Below are positions 33,070 through 43,939 of a stretch of DNA of 64,000 nucleotides, one piece after another. This stretch comes from Candidula unifasciata (lineage: Eukaryota; Mollusca; Gastropoda; Stylommatophora; Geomitridae). Position 1 is the stretch's first letter. The number at the start of each line of letters is the position of its first letter. The notes under the pieces are model-generated. The model was given only the letters and a program-made list of their open reading frames with translations, searched no databases and had not been told where the DNA came from. The DNA lies in contig CAJHNH020000196.1 of the NCBI GenBank assembly GCA_905116865.2, positions 75,001-139,000 on the forward strand. Reading direction: 5' to 3'. The position numbers and the translations under genes are program-made.

Positions 33070-34350
33070 CCCTTTCGCTGCTGCGCCCTCAGCCAGCCAA
33101 CATAACCACTGTGCTAGGCCAGGCGTAACTTCCTGTGCTAAATACCTTTCCCCCCTCCAAAAGTAGAAGACGAGCTTGCGGCATGGTGTAAAAATTTTAC
33201 ACCTAAAAAAAAACGTTCTCGTTGGGAATATTTTCTGTTATGTTACGGACTCTATTATTGAGGGGAAATGCCTTTGTACTAAACAAAGTGGCAGATCTTC
33301 ACTTTTGTGTCCCCCTACACTTTTCCTTGCAATATTTCTGTAGAATTTCTCTCAATAACATTAAGAGAAATTGGGCAACAGGAGTGTTTTTCCACACAAA
33401 TGAACAGTACACCAACCACGCTTCACAAAACAACAGGATAACGTGTAACGCATCTAAATGCACCTGAACGCAACGTAACATGATGTTTAAATAATCAATA
33501 CTGTTGTGATCTGTTGCCGAAAGAGCTAAGAGCTTAAATTTATAATTTACATTTAAAAAAAATTTAAAAAATACGTCCTGTAGGAATTGAACGCAGGACC
33601 TTTCGATTGTAAGGCAGACGTGATACCAACTACGATAGAAATTCATATGAAAATTTTTACCGAAAATAGGAGCAGTAATGTACACTCACTCTGATAGACA
33701 GACACAGTTTTGTAAGTTGTATAGTATATTAGAAACATTAGTATTAATCATCATGTCAGTACGTGACCATATCTTCATTTTGATTATTGGGGGTTTCATT
33801 TTAAATCCAGTCAGAGTAGATAGCTGGATAGCTCACAGTCAGAAGTACACGTGTCCGCTGGCGTGCCGCGAAGATAACCCAGCTCATATAACTCGACACG
33901 TTTCAAAGTTATACTTACTATTACCCCTCGAAGGAAACTACATTAATTCTTCTTTAACTATAGTTAACTAATTTTCTTGTTATTTTGTATTTAAAAAAAA
34001 AAAGTAGACTAACGCAAAACCATAGATATTTTTAGGGCAAAAAATATACCGTTCAACGACCATGCTTTTATGGTAACAAAGCAACAGGATAATGTGAAAT
34101 GCATCTAAATACAGCTAAATGAACGTGATATGTGTTTTCATTGTATGTAAATGTGTCACTTTGATCAGTTTTAGGTAATGTATATTGCCATTTTACCCCT
34201 GAGAATTACAGTTCTTAGCAATCTGTAAGAAAAGTCGAAGACGAGTTAGCTCGTCCGTAGCAGTGAGGGTAGAGAAAACAGAAGACGAGTTAGCTCGTCC
34301 TTAGCAGTCTACTGGGCAGACAAGTTATCTCGTCCATAGCAGCGGAAGGG
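33070..34350 (+). mobile_element. piggyBac-type transposon, 1.28 kb, non-autonomous
   Basis: The left end CCCTTTCGCTGCTGCG follows CTAA (33066-33069), and the right end CATAGCAGCGGAAGGG is followed by TTAA (34351-34354). The ends are inverted repeats with CCCTTT/AAGGG termini and TTAA targets, as in piggyBac elements. Near the right end GACGAGTTAGCTCGTC, itself a perfect 6-bp inverted repeat around TTAG, occurs twice (near 34230 and 34280), with a third worn form near 34320. A related GAAGACGAGCTTG lies near the left end at 33167. No transposase is recognised. The same locus in the paralogous repeat (around 63766) has a single TTAA and no insert. Confidence 0.8.
33574..33642 (-). pseudogene. 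tRNA-Val-like relic, minus strand
   Basis: The minus strand reads CGTAGTTGGTATCACG (A-box like), TCTGCCTTACAATCGA with a TAC triplet at the anticodon position, and GGTCCTGCGTTCAATTCC (B-box like). The order and wording resemble tRNA-Val, but the 3' side of the anticodon stem does not pair and the acceptor arms do not match, so it is a pseudogene or SINE head. It lies inside the piggyBac-type element. Confidence 0.5.
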
Positions 34351-34796
34351 TTAAGGGGCCGAATCTAGTTTACAACTAATTAACTGACAGTTGTGAAACA
34401 CTGGTCCAGGGGACGCCGCCATAGCTGGACTTTCCTTCTTGACCAGGTTAATTACCCTGATCTGGTCTGTTCAAAAGGCCCACCCAGTCTGTGTTATATA
34501 ACATTTATGACACTAAAGTCGGGTTCATGGGAGATAATCTCAGGTGTGATACTTAGTTTATTCCCAGTTGCTCGCCCCTAAGATCTGTGGTCAGGAGATA
34601 ATTATGTGACATTGGCTTGTAAAATTAATAGATAGATAAGGTAATGTTAGATAATATTACACAAAGCTGGGTTGCTTTGTCTGGGCTAAGGACTGGTAAC
34701 AATTAAATCCATGTGGTTTTAATAATTGATTCGGGCTTAGGGCATAGCAAATATAATTCTAACTTCTGAAAACACTGAGGCCGTTTGGTCACAGTC

Positions 34797-35340
34797 TGAA
34801 GCAGACAAACAAACAAACGCACTTTTATTTTCAAAGTGTTAAGAATTGAGCACACAAGCTCATTTTACATTCTGCCCTTCTGGCCTCACTCCATGGGTAT
34901 ATTATCCCATTTACATGTTTTCAGCAGATAGTAATATTTTAATGATATATATCATCAACAACATCAAACCATATGCGTTAAAATTATTTTACATATGGTT
35001 TTAGCAGATAGCCAAAAGTAACCTATTATTAACATATACCATCAACAACATCGTGGTAACAATATGCGTTAAGTAAAAACAATTATAAAACTAAGTATAA
35101 TACATTTTGGTGACAATCAACAATATGCGTTGGGTACTATTATCTTATTATTTATTTATTTTTTTAACATAGGTTGAGGAATTTGGTTCTATGTATGAGT
35201 TGCAGAGCATATCAAACTTGTTTTGTACAAGTCTATTCTAGATTTAGTAATATGTCATATGTTTAAGCATTTCCTATGTCGCCAATTATACTTAAATAAT
35301 GGAGCCTTTAATCTGGAGTAAAGAGATCTAGATAGTTTCC
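34797..35340 (-). repeat. LINE 3' region with (GTTTGT)-like tail, minus strand
   Basis: It starts with ACAAACAAACAAACG, then CACTTTTATTTTCAAAGTG, TTGAGCACACAAGCTC and TTACATTCTGCCCTTCTGG, matching the end at 30238-30345. The part beyond 34900 is AT-rich with ATATGCGTTA repeated three to four times and has no readable protein. Confidence 0.55.
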
Positions 35341-35539
35341 CAAAATAAATTAGGACACAGAAGACTGTCCTTTAAATTCGAGCGTATACATAAATTTACG
35401 GCATATACACACACATATATGTACACTACAGTGTCATTATCACATGTCTTGTCGACCGGCGTCAGTGATCATGTGGCTGAACAACCTGCAATCTCCGACA
35501 AAATGTATCGATTCCTATGTTTACACCCTCCCAGGAAAT

Positions 35540-36735
35540 TACAAATGGCTGTCAAATATCCTTTATCACTCTCTTCCTTCATCTATTTCTCTCAATACCT
35601 TGTGCTTCTTTTGCAGTCTTCCTCTTTATCCTCGTCCTTATAAGTTTTCCTTCTCTCTTTGTCTTCCCCTATCTCTTCCTTTCAATAAAAAGTTCCAAAC
35701 TCGCTGTCTTCCTCTATCTCCATCCTCAATAAATTGTCACGTTATTGTTGTCTTCCCTTATCTCGTTTTCTCAGTAAGTTATATGTCTCTCGTTGTTATC
35801 CTCTATATCTTTCTCTCAATATTTTTGCATTCGTTGTCTACCTCTGTCTCTTCATCTAAATAAAGTGTCCCTCTCTCGTTGTCTTCGCCTATCTCTACTT
35901 CTCAATAAATTGTTTGTCTCTTGCTGTCATTCTCTATCTTTTTCTTAAAAAAATAGTTCCTATCTCGCAGTCTTCCTCTAAATAAAGTGTCCCTCTCTCG
36001 TTGTCTTCCATTATCTGCTCCTCTCCATAAATAGTACTTATTTGGCTGTCTTCATTTATCTTTTCCTTTCAATACATTTTCCGTCTCTCGTTGTTCTTCC
36101 CTATCTCTTCTCACAGTAAATAGTTTCTAACTTGCTGTCTGTTTCTATCTTTTTCTCTCCATAAAGTGATCCTCTGTCTTTGTCTTATTGTATATCTCTT
36201 TATTTCAATAAAATGTCATTTTGTCACTGTTTTCCTTTATCAATTTCTCTCCATAAATTTCTCGTCTTTGATTTCTTCCCCTATTTCTTCCTCTTAATAT
36301 ATTGTTGGTCTCTTGCATTCTTCTTCTACCGCTTCTTTTCAATAAATTGTTCCTCTCTCACCGTCTTCCTCTATTTCTTCCTCTTAAAAAAATGGTTTTT
36401 CTCTCGCTGTCTTTACCTATCTCTACGTGTCAATAAATTGTTCCTCTCTTGTTGTCATCCCCTATCTCTACCTCTCAATTGATTTTTCCTCTCTTGTTGT
36501 CTTCGTCTCTCTTCCTCTCAATAAACTGCTCCTCTCTCGCTGTTTCCATTTATCTCTTCCTCTTGTCTTCCCCTCTCTTTTCCTTTACATACATTCTTTC
36601 TCTCTCGTGGTCGACCTTATTTCTTCCTCTAAATAAATTGTTCCTCTCTCGCTATCTTCCCCTCTCTCTTCCATCTCTGCAAACTTTTCCTCTCTTGCCG
36701 TGTTTCCCTATTTCTTTTTATTTATAAATTGTTAC
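35540..36735 (+). repeat. About 45-bp pyrimidine-rich degenerate minisatellite
   Basis: Some 25 degenerate units built from CTCTCTCGTTGTCTTCC, CCTATCTCTTCCTCTC and AATAAATTGTTC, with a period near 41-46 bp. Most units include AATAAA on the + strand. The array runs right up to the polypyrimidine tract and acceptor of the exon at 36751. Open frames on the + strand are compositional. Confidence 0.85.
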
Positions 36736-36750
36736 TGTTTATCTTTGCAG

Positions 36751-36876
36751 ACTGTCCACTGGGTACATACGGACGCACATGCCAGTTCAACTGCTCGGAG
36801 TACTGCGTAGGCATCTGTCACTTCCCGAATGGAGCTTGTCAGTGCAAGTATGGCCGGACGGGATATCAATGTGCAG
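36751..36876 (+). CDS. Gene 1 exon: EGF-like module
   Basis: Acceptor TTATCTTTGCAG precedes 36751; donor GTCAGC follows 36876 (a weak donor). The exon is 126 nt, phase 1 at both ends. It encodes one complete module beginning DCPLGTYGRTCQFNC and ending ACQCKYGRTGYQCAG, with eight cysteines in the MEGF/Draper spacing. It stacks on the two modules of the previous exon. Confidence 0.87.
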
Positions 36877-37109
36877 GTCAGCGGTGTGTAGTGTGTACAT
36901 GTTATACACATAGCGTAGGTTTTCCTGGTTAATGCAAGCAGGTTGTTATAGAGTTAAACGAACCACTATGCTGTATGTCGACATTTGGAAAATAAAGTCT
37001 GACAAAAAATATGATTATGTAACGGGTCGGAAAAAAAAAATACATATAGATATGGACAGTCGGGATTAGGATGGGGGGGGGGGGGGGGACGAATATTCTT
37101 ACACCTAAA

Positions 37110-37400
37110 ATAAAGGTGGAGTCGAGATGGCATTGTCAATGGTCGCTCAGTCCAGGGTTCGATGCCGAATCCTGACAAATTTTTTTTTTCCCAGCTGATC
37201 TTGACTCCCAGTTCATGTAATCTAAATAGGGTATTCCGATAATTTTCTAGGAGACAGGGCCACAGCGTGGATCATTAGGTACTGCAACAAGACTAATAAT
37301 CCCAGTGTGGGTTTCGATGCCCTGTTGTGGGAAAAACATTGACCCTTACCTTTCCAAAAGTATCAACTTATTGGTAGCTTCATTCGAGGTCGGACAGTCA
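37110..37400 (+). repeat. Two tRNA-like SINE pieces
   Basis: At 37115-37225, GGTCGCTCAGTCCAGGGTTC then GATGCCGAATCCTGAC and CTTGACTCCCAGTTCATG resemble a SINE head and body. At 37245-37370, GTGGATCATTAGGTACTGC and CCCAGTGTGGGTTTCGATGC resemble another tRNA-derived head. A G16 run lies just before (about 37073-37089). Confidence 0.45.
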
Positions 37401-37576
37401 AGCTACCAGTAGACTGCATACAAATTAGTCAGACCTGTAAACCGGATGTGCACACGACACTCAGGATCTGAAACAGGACTAGCGTCTAGAAGTGCACGAA
37501 CAACCAGACATTTCTGACGGAGTGTACAGTCAGTGAACACAAATAAGAAGTTGAGCAGACTAATATGCTGTCTCTT

Positions 37577-37882
37577 TACCCGTCACTTACCGTGACCAGG
37601 ATGCGTCTGACCGTCACTTACCGTGACCAGGATGCGTCTGACCGTCACTTACCGTGACCAGGATGCGTCTGAGAAAACTGCTGCCTCTTTACCCGTCACT
37701 TACCATGACCAGGATGCGTCTGACCGTCACTTACCGTGACCAGGATGCGTCTGACCGTCACTTACCGTGACCAGGATGCGTCTGACCGTCACTTACCGTG
37801 ACCAGGATGCGTCTGAGAAAACTGCTGCCTCTTTACCCGTCACTTACCATGACCAGGATGCGTCTGAGAAAACTGCTGCCGT
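37577..37882 (+). repeat. 31-bp tandem repeat with an inserted 20-bp spacer (higher-order)
   Basis: The unit starts CGTCACTTACCGTGACCAGG and ends ATGCGTCTGAC, 31 bp, in runs of three, four and one. Runs are separated by GAAAACTGCTGCCTCTTTAC. The unit after each internal spacer carries CCATGACC instead of CCGTGACC, so the spacer and that variant travel together. Confidence 0.92.
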
Positions 37883-38049
37883 CTATTAACTTTTTAAGTG
37901 CGTATCATCAGAACTAACCATCATGAGGCAAACATTTAATTGCTAGCGTGCTTAAAATATATGGTGTTTAAATTGATCCAGATTTAATGTCTTCTTCTTC
38001 TTTTTTTGTGTGTTCTTGTTCTTCTTGCTCTTGTTCTTCTTGTTCTTCT

Positions 38050-38235
38050 TTTTCGTCTTCTTCTTCTTCTTCTTCTTCTTCTTCTTCTTCTTCTTCTTCT
38101 TCTTCTTCTTCTTCTTCTTCTTTTTCTTCTCCTTCTTCTTCTTCTTCTTCTTCTTTTTCTTCTTCTTTTTCTTCTTTTTCTTCTTTTTCTTTTTCGTTTT
38201 CTTTTTCTTCTTTTTCTTCTTCTTCGTTTCTATAT
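38050..38235 (+). repeat. (TTC)n microsatellite
   Basis: About 185 bases of TTC with scattered TTT and TCG variants, long open frames of Ser, Leu or Phe on the + strand being artefacts. On the other strand it reads GAA, a triplex-prone sequence. Confidence 0.95.
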
Positions 38236-39061
38236 TCCTGTAAAACCTCGCAGCGTCACAGCAAGAAGAGATCTATGGAACGAGCGTTTCTGTTCACTTC
38301 GTATAAAATACCTTCCAGTGTCTTTGAGACCTTTATTCTGCGTGGCCGAACTCTTGTTCTGTTATAGTTATATCTGCATGACATTGCTCTGGGTTTTGGT
38401 TTTGTGCCGACTCTACTCCTGATAGCACTTTTCCTAAGTCGTTTTCCTCGTTACATCTAGCCTAAGATGCAATGTTCAGTTAAACAATGCATGTTGTTCT
38501 CAGGTTTCCAGCCCTCTTTTAGAAGTTATCTTAAATAAGGCAGTATTGGAGGTTCGCTATACACACAAAGTGTAGAGTATGAAGTAAGGGATTGTTCCCC
38601 ACACATTAAGGCATATTAGGCATATATTGGCTAGGCCTATAATTTACGAACTATTGCGTACTCAGTGGGCGGTGTGGTCAACATCCCACTGGCAGCCTTT
38701 ATTTCCAAGGACTATACCCGGTACCCACTCAAAGTATGGTCGATATTGCAGCAAAATTTCGTCATCGCCAAGTCTCTAACCCACCACCATTCGATTTACA
38801 GTGGATGGTCTAGCAGCAACAACATGACGGCTTCCTAGAGAATGAACATCTTATCCAATAACGGTTTTCTTTTAAAATATGTGGTAAAACTATTCCCCTT
38901 CATGAACAGTACGGCTGCATCCCGCCCACTCTCACAAGGCGTGCTGGGAGGTAAAAGCGGCCGGTGGGAGGTTGACTGGTCTGTACACATATGAGTCATG
39001 TAGTATTTGTATGTTTATGGGAAAGCCCATCCGTCTTCACCATCAGCACCAACCCCTCTCC

Positions 39062-39097
<36 letters not shown>

Positions 39098-39284
39098 CTC
39101 TCGACACATATATGTTTGTGTGTGTGTATGTGTGTGTGTGCTAACTACTTATGATCATCATAAATGTCCACTTCTACCGGTAAGTGTTGTGGGAAGCAAC
39201 AGCTTGCAATCCATTGCTTGCTGGGCAACAATGGATAATATCATTCTGTGTTGAAATAAACGCTGTTGAATGTCATCAATCAAT
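38236..39284 (+). other. Intron without recognised gene
   Basis: No exon is recognised. A (TC)n run lies at 39061-39096 and (GT)n at 39115-39140. Confidence 0.5.
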
Positions 39285-39505
39285 CCCCCCTACCGATACC
39301 TCTTGATGTCACCTGGAATCTTATCATGCTCCGCGCCTGCATTGACTGTTTGTTTTGGCTGCATTCTTATTAGATGACCAAACAATTTGATCATCTGCTT
39401 TTCGTTGAATTTGCTGCATGGTGTTTTGTTCCTACAGTCTGTCTGATAATACCATTTCAAACTTTGTCCTAGATGGTTAAGTTGGCTGCTTTTCTCAGGC
39501 ATCTA
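39285..39505 (-). mobile_element. LINE C-terminal fragment, minus strand
   Basis: The minus strand reads TPCSKFNEKQMIKLFGHLIR followed by MQPKQTVNAG, the EKQQIKWFGHLxRM module seen in family B, with worn ends. Confidence 0.65.
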
Positions 39506-40719
39506 ATTTCACAGGTGTTAATTTTACATTGGTTAGCCTTTGATAGTAGCCAAGTCTGGCACTTGGTAACTGATAGTTACTCCAAGGGACATAGGAGTTA
39601 AGCGAGTGGAAGGGGAAAAGGTGAACTGCCAGGAGAATATATTCCTCGGAGACTGCCCGTTCCTGGAAGAGGATTAGTTAAATAAAGCGACTGTGTGTAT
39701 TTTACGACTTTGCAGCTCATACTAAGAAAATATAAACTGGCCTGTGGTAGAGACATTTGTAGCTTTAATGACAATCCTCTACTGGGTATTGTCTTGTGTG
39801 GGTACTTTAAGTCTAAAATGGATGACTACAGATATGTCCGGACACGAGGACGAACGGTTCTAAGTATATTTGGTTTTGAACTAACAGGCCCTATTCTCTA
39901 TGGCTATAAGGTTAGGGACGCGTTTTACACTCCTTGACGTACCACGGTTTAATGGTTTCTGAGACAGACGGTTCAGAATAAAAAATGTCATTCGCACAGT
40001 TGTGCGAGAGTCCCAATAAGGAGGAAACTGAAGTCTCATCATAAAATACAGTAGTAGAAGAACAGCAGACAGCCTACATTGCATATACGGCACTAAAATG
40101 GCAGTGGATGTACACATAAGATATATTCAATAGGGACATTGATGTATCATGGCGGTGAGTTTACACAGAAGAGATATTTGACATCAGACACTTAATATTG
40201 CAGTGTGTAATTTGAATGAGCACAGAAAGTATACTTTGTACCGTAATAGCTAACAGTTAACGCACGTTTAATGGAACTAGATGGAGACAAGTCAGAATTG
40301 GTGGTGTCGACGGTGCGAGGGTTTCTGCATTCAGTATTTTCTGATTCTTGGAAGGTTCAAACAATATTCCTTCTTTCCAACGCTAGCGTCGTTTCCCTAC
40401 TTGTTGATTGAATATGTTGGCTACGCAGAAGATGACAACCACATTGGACGTCTATAACTGCTTTTAAAGTTTATAAACTTGAGACCTTTCTCTGATATGG
40501 GTATATTATTATGAAATATATATATTTTAGAAAATTCAAACGAATGAAAGTACATTCATCATTTTGAATAGCTCTGCATGTCTCTGTAAAGAAGACATAT
40601 TGCAAAGCACGTTTTTGCCTTTTGTCAAATAGTACGTCACAATTTATTTTAGTAATAATTCAATTCTGTTTTGAAATCCAACAACTTGTACAGATGCTGT
40701 TTTGATTGTCCCCACACAG
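39506..40719 (+). other. Intron without recognised gene
   Basis: A small AT-rich open frame (39695-39937) has no motif. Nothing else is seen before the exon at 40720. Confidence 0.5.
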
Positions 40720-40812
40720 ACTGTCCAGTAGGACGATATGGAGACGACTGCTCCGGCCTGTGTCCTGTCAACTGTGGAGGAAACCACTGTAACATTTCCG
40801 GCTTTTGTTACG
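40720..40812 (+). CDS. Gene 1 exon: N-terminal part of an EGF-like module
   Basis: Acceptor GTCCCCACACAG precedes 40720; donor GTACTA follows 40812 (weak at its last positions). The exon is 93 nt, phase 1 at both ends. It encodes CPVGRYGDDCSGLCPVNC and then GGNHCNISGFCY. The module is completed by the next exon, whose first residues are ECKDGFFSEEC, giving the regular C-x2-C-x8-C close. The join confirms both exons. Confidence 0.85.
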
Positions 40813-41399
40813 GTACTAGACGAATGCAATTTTCTGTGTAATATCACGTCAGAATTAAAAAAAAAAAAAACTGCTATCGTCGCCACAATCAGCGTTTAAA
40901 TGTTAAATCTGATAATACTGACATTGTTATCATCATCACTGCATACAAGACGTATGAATAACCTCCAGATTGTTGCTTAAATAGTTCTGCAGTTAATAGG
41001 TCTCACAGGCATAATACCTGTGGCAGGTTCCTTACACCCCCCATCTTGACGAGGCTGTCCCTGTAGAGGGACACGGTGAATGGACTTCCATCTAGATGTC
41101 TGCTTCAAGACGAAACATGTCGTTGCTTGCTGTGAATGCCACTAGTGCAATGATGTCCTTGTATGATCCATTCAGCCATCAGTCATCATCAATGAGAAGG
41201 TTCCTTACAGAAGGTCGCTGTTGTCACGGCATGCTTGAAATTTGTTTCTTGCTCTAACTAATTCTCCAGTCCAATGTGCTTTTATTGCCAGTGCATATTT
41301 AATGTCTGGTATCCACCCTGACTTAAAGATGGCTTTTAAACGTTCACATAGGACATCACTATGGGGAATTTTGGAATGCTATAATGTACTGATGTAAAT

Positions 41400-41660
41400 A
41401 ATAATAATGTGCAGAGCGTCGACCATATCCACTTGTAATTTCTCGCAGTGCCATTCTCCTCAGACCGTAATGATCTGTCTATGCCTCGGCACTGTTCACT
41501 CGCCCCCAAAAGGCCCTAACAACATCCAGCTTGTCACACATCAGCTCCGCACCAAACGGTGCAGAACCGACCAGTCCATCTGCCTGCTCATTTTCCAACA
41601 CATCGGTGTAACCAGGAGAAAATGTCCACAAAATGCTACCCATATAGGTAAAATGGTCTA
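41400..41660 (-). mobile_element. RNase H end fragment, minus strand (family E)
   Basis: The minus strand reads GSAPFGAELMCDKLDVVRAF then SAEA and TDHYGLRRMALREIT, matching 10760-10950 and 20400-20560. One stop is present. Upstream sequence to 41700 is weaker. Confidence 0.6.
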
Positions 41661-41784
41661 CTGTCTCCAGCTCTACAATGTCAATGTAGACTTAGGTGTA
41701 ACATTAAATACCACCTGGCACCATAACCTTTGTCTTTTTTTTTTTTTTTTTTTGCTGACTGTTGGTCCAAATTCACAGAACAGT

Positions 41785-42110
41785 TGAAGATATAACGTGT
41801 ATTCTATTCAAAATAAGCTCCCAGTGCATTGATACGTCAAGTGGCACGATCCAATAAACACTGGAACGACATCTATAGTTCTTCTGGTTTTATGGCCCCT
41901 AAAGTCCATGTTACAACCCTTTGGATGTCATAATTATCGTCAAATAAGCTTCTTTTCAATGGTAGCTTTAATTTTTGGAAAAAGAAAATAAACACAATGC
42001 GACAAATCTGTAGAGTAGGGTGGATGAAGTTCGTCGTGCAGTACTGCAGAGACTATAAGTTGCCCATGTCTCATGATCCCTAACTCGACCTGCCTTCTTT
42101 TCTCCAAAGG
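41785..42110 (-). mobile_element. mariner transposase C-terminal relic, minus strand
   Basis: The minus strand reads LHDELHPPYSTDLSHCVYFL then FPKIK and, after a stop, KRSLFDDNYDIQR and a region ending INALGAYFE. This is the end of a mariner-type transposase, where HxPYSxDLxPCD holds the third catalytic Asp (here the D of STDL). The two upstream catalytic Asp regions and the terminal repeats were not found, so this is a truncated dead copy. Confidence 0.75.
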
Positions 42111-43648
42111 AAAGGTCTATATTGTTACAGACTTTAAATATTCGAGTTCGCTATTGCCTCCAGTGACTGGTAAACAGTAAGTTTTAATGTTGGATTCACA
42201 GGACTTCAAACATTTTCAATGGAGACCAGAAAGTGTGGCTATTTATAACATCGTGCCATTTATATAGGTCTATAATTCCACAGTTTGGCAATGATGATAA
42301 CTGCTGCTGCTAGTGACACACCGAAGTCTATCTGGAGTAGAGAGAGCCGTCTTAGATTTCATAGAAAGTTACTTTGTCTTGCTGAATCTATGTCTTTACA
42401 TTCTTACTTGTGTTGCACTGATTGCATGATGTTTTGTTATTCTACATCCTGTGGTTAGTGTCAATTTTCTTTTATACAGTTCTTAACGTTATCTGGAATG
42501 CATGTTGTATTAATGTATTTCATTTGATTTAGAAAACTCACGTAAAGTTGTATCACTTCTAATTCTTTTTAAAATCAGAATGTGACGCAAAAGACACACC
42601 GAACATCATAAACTAAAGATCTTACTTTGCTAATCCATATATTTGTCAAAACATGTCTATACAAATGTGTTTTCCCTCGCAAAAGAAAGAAAATAATGTG
42701 TCCCTGATACTGATGAATGTCCTAAGGGGACAATTTCACAAGCCAGTTAAAGGGAAAGTCAGAGAACACTAATGACATGGAACTGAAGTTACATGCATTC
42801 ATTCTAAAAGAAAAGTCTGAGGAAAATGATGAAATTAAAAGGGGATGAATTGAAAAGGAGTGAGAAACTATTAGTATCAACAGTTATAAGACAGAGAAGA
42901 TGGTGTTAAACTGGAAATATCCGTTTAGTTTCTTATGCTCAGGTCTGACTGGCAGGTGACCTGCATCTGTGAACCTGTATGTCATCAGCAGGTCCTTCAT
43001 AGTTCCCCATATGTTGCCCTACATACTTTACTCTTGAGACCAGGTTTCTTATCGTCTTTGTAGGTATAGTGGGCAGGTCTGCAGAATGTGCTTCGGTGTG
43101 TATAGGTCGTCTAACAAAAAAAAAACCCCAAAAAACTGCAGTTTGTCCTTGATGGAAGTAGTACATTTTCGATATCTTCATCGTCAGTGTTAATACACTA
43201 TTTTACCGAATCGGCCATTTGCACATGTGGATGTCAAGTAGGAAACTGACGATCACTGGTATACACTGAATGCCCTCAGAGAGGCATCTCGATTAATCGA
43301 GTCATTTTTCGGTTGTGGTTTTTCTCGGCACATTTACGTCTAGTAGTTTGCCATTGCTTTCATGAAGAAAAGTTCTCGGTATCACTGATAACACCAACGC
43401 AGGGCGCGCAGCTGGTATCAGACACGGCATTCGTCATTATGAAGCTCGTTCGCAACACATAAGCCAAAGACGCGACTATTCACAAGAATACCAGACCATA
43501 ACATCAAAAGGGTTGAAGCCGGACAAGAGCGCTACGCAGGGGCCCAAAGAAGATTAGTAAACGAACACATTACTGGTGCCATAGGTGTCTACACGCTGAG
43601 AGAGACTATGGGCAAACCTTCTGGCCAAAAGAAAAATCCGTGGAAGCC
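42111..43648 (+). other. Intron without recognised gene
   Basis: About 1.5 kb. On the minus strand at 42930-43160 a frame of 80 codons includes RNLVSRVKYVGQHMGNYEGP, not recognised. No splice-phase pattern links it to gene 1. Confidence 0.45.
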
Positions 43649-43696
43649 AAACTTTCTGAGTCGCTGAGTTAATTCACTCAGAGACTCGGAAAGTTT
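43649..43696. other. 21-bp inverted repeat (hairpin) 243 bases before exon 9
   Basis: The left arm AAACTTTCTGAGTCGCTGAG with a final T and the right arm ACTCAGAGACTCGGAAAGTT with a final T pair over 21 positions with two mismatches, around a six-base loop TAATTC. It may be the remnant of a small palindromic element or a structured intron element. Confidence 0.8.
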
Positions 43697-43939
43697 AAAT
43701 AATAATAAAGTTTAAACTGGAGACAACATTGCAGGTATAAATTATCTATTCAAGGAAACGAAAGAAGACGAACAATTGTACTATGTTGTTGATGTGCAGT
43801 ATGTTGTGGAAGCACGCCAAGCAATGCAGCACTTTTGATATACATTAACGTATGTATGCTCCTAATGCTGCAGGATATGTGTTGTAACCGAATAGACGTA
43901 CACTTACAAACATACAGAAACGACATTTTTTTTTTTAAG

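Larger units (their letters stand above)
32690..34770 (-). repeat. Dispersed repeat (family H), minus orientation, split by piggyBac-type insertion
   Basis: The reverse complement of 32930-33069 plus 34351-34770 matches 63440-63930 through blocks such as AATTTGATCTGC, GGGCGTGGCTTA/AGGCGTGGCTTA, GAATCTAGTTTACAAC (against CAATCTAGTTTACAAC) and GCTTTGTCTGGGCTAAGGAC (against GCTTTGTCTGGACTAAGGAC). It could be the LTR of a retroelement or a long non-coding end; no coding sequence accompanies either copy. The interruption is the element at 33070-34350. Confidence 0.7.

Noticed and set aside
33574..33642. Functional tRNA-Val gene
   Set aside because: The anticodon stem and acceptor arms do not pair; only A- and B-box-like parts remain.
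33222..33971. Open frames of 80-128 codons inside the piggyBac-type element
   Set aside because: No similarity to a piggyBac transposase and no catalytic Asp context; the element appears non-autonomous.
35444..36636. Several 70-140 codon frames rich in Ser, Leu and Phe
   Set aside because: They fall in a pyrimidine-rich minisatellite in an intron of gene 1; composition explains them.
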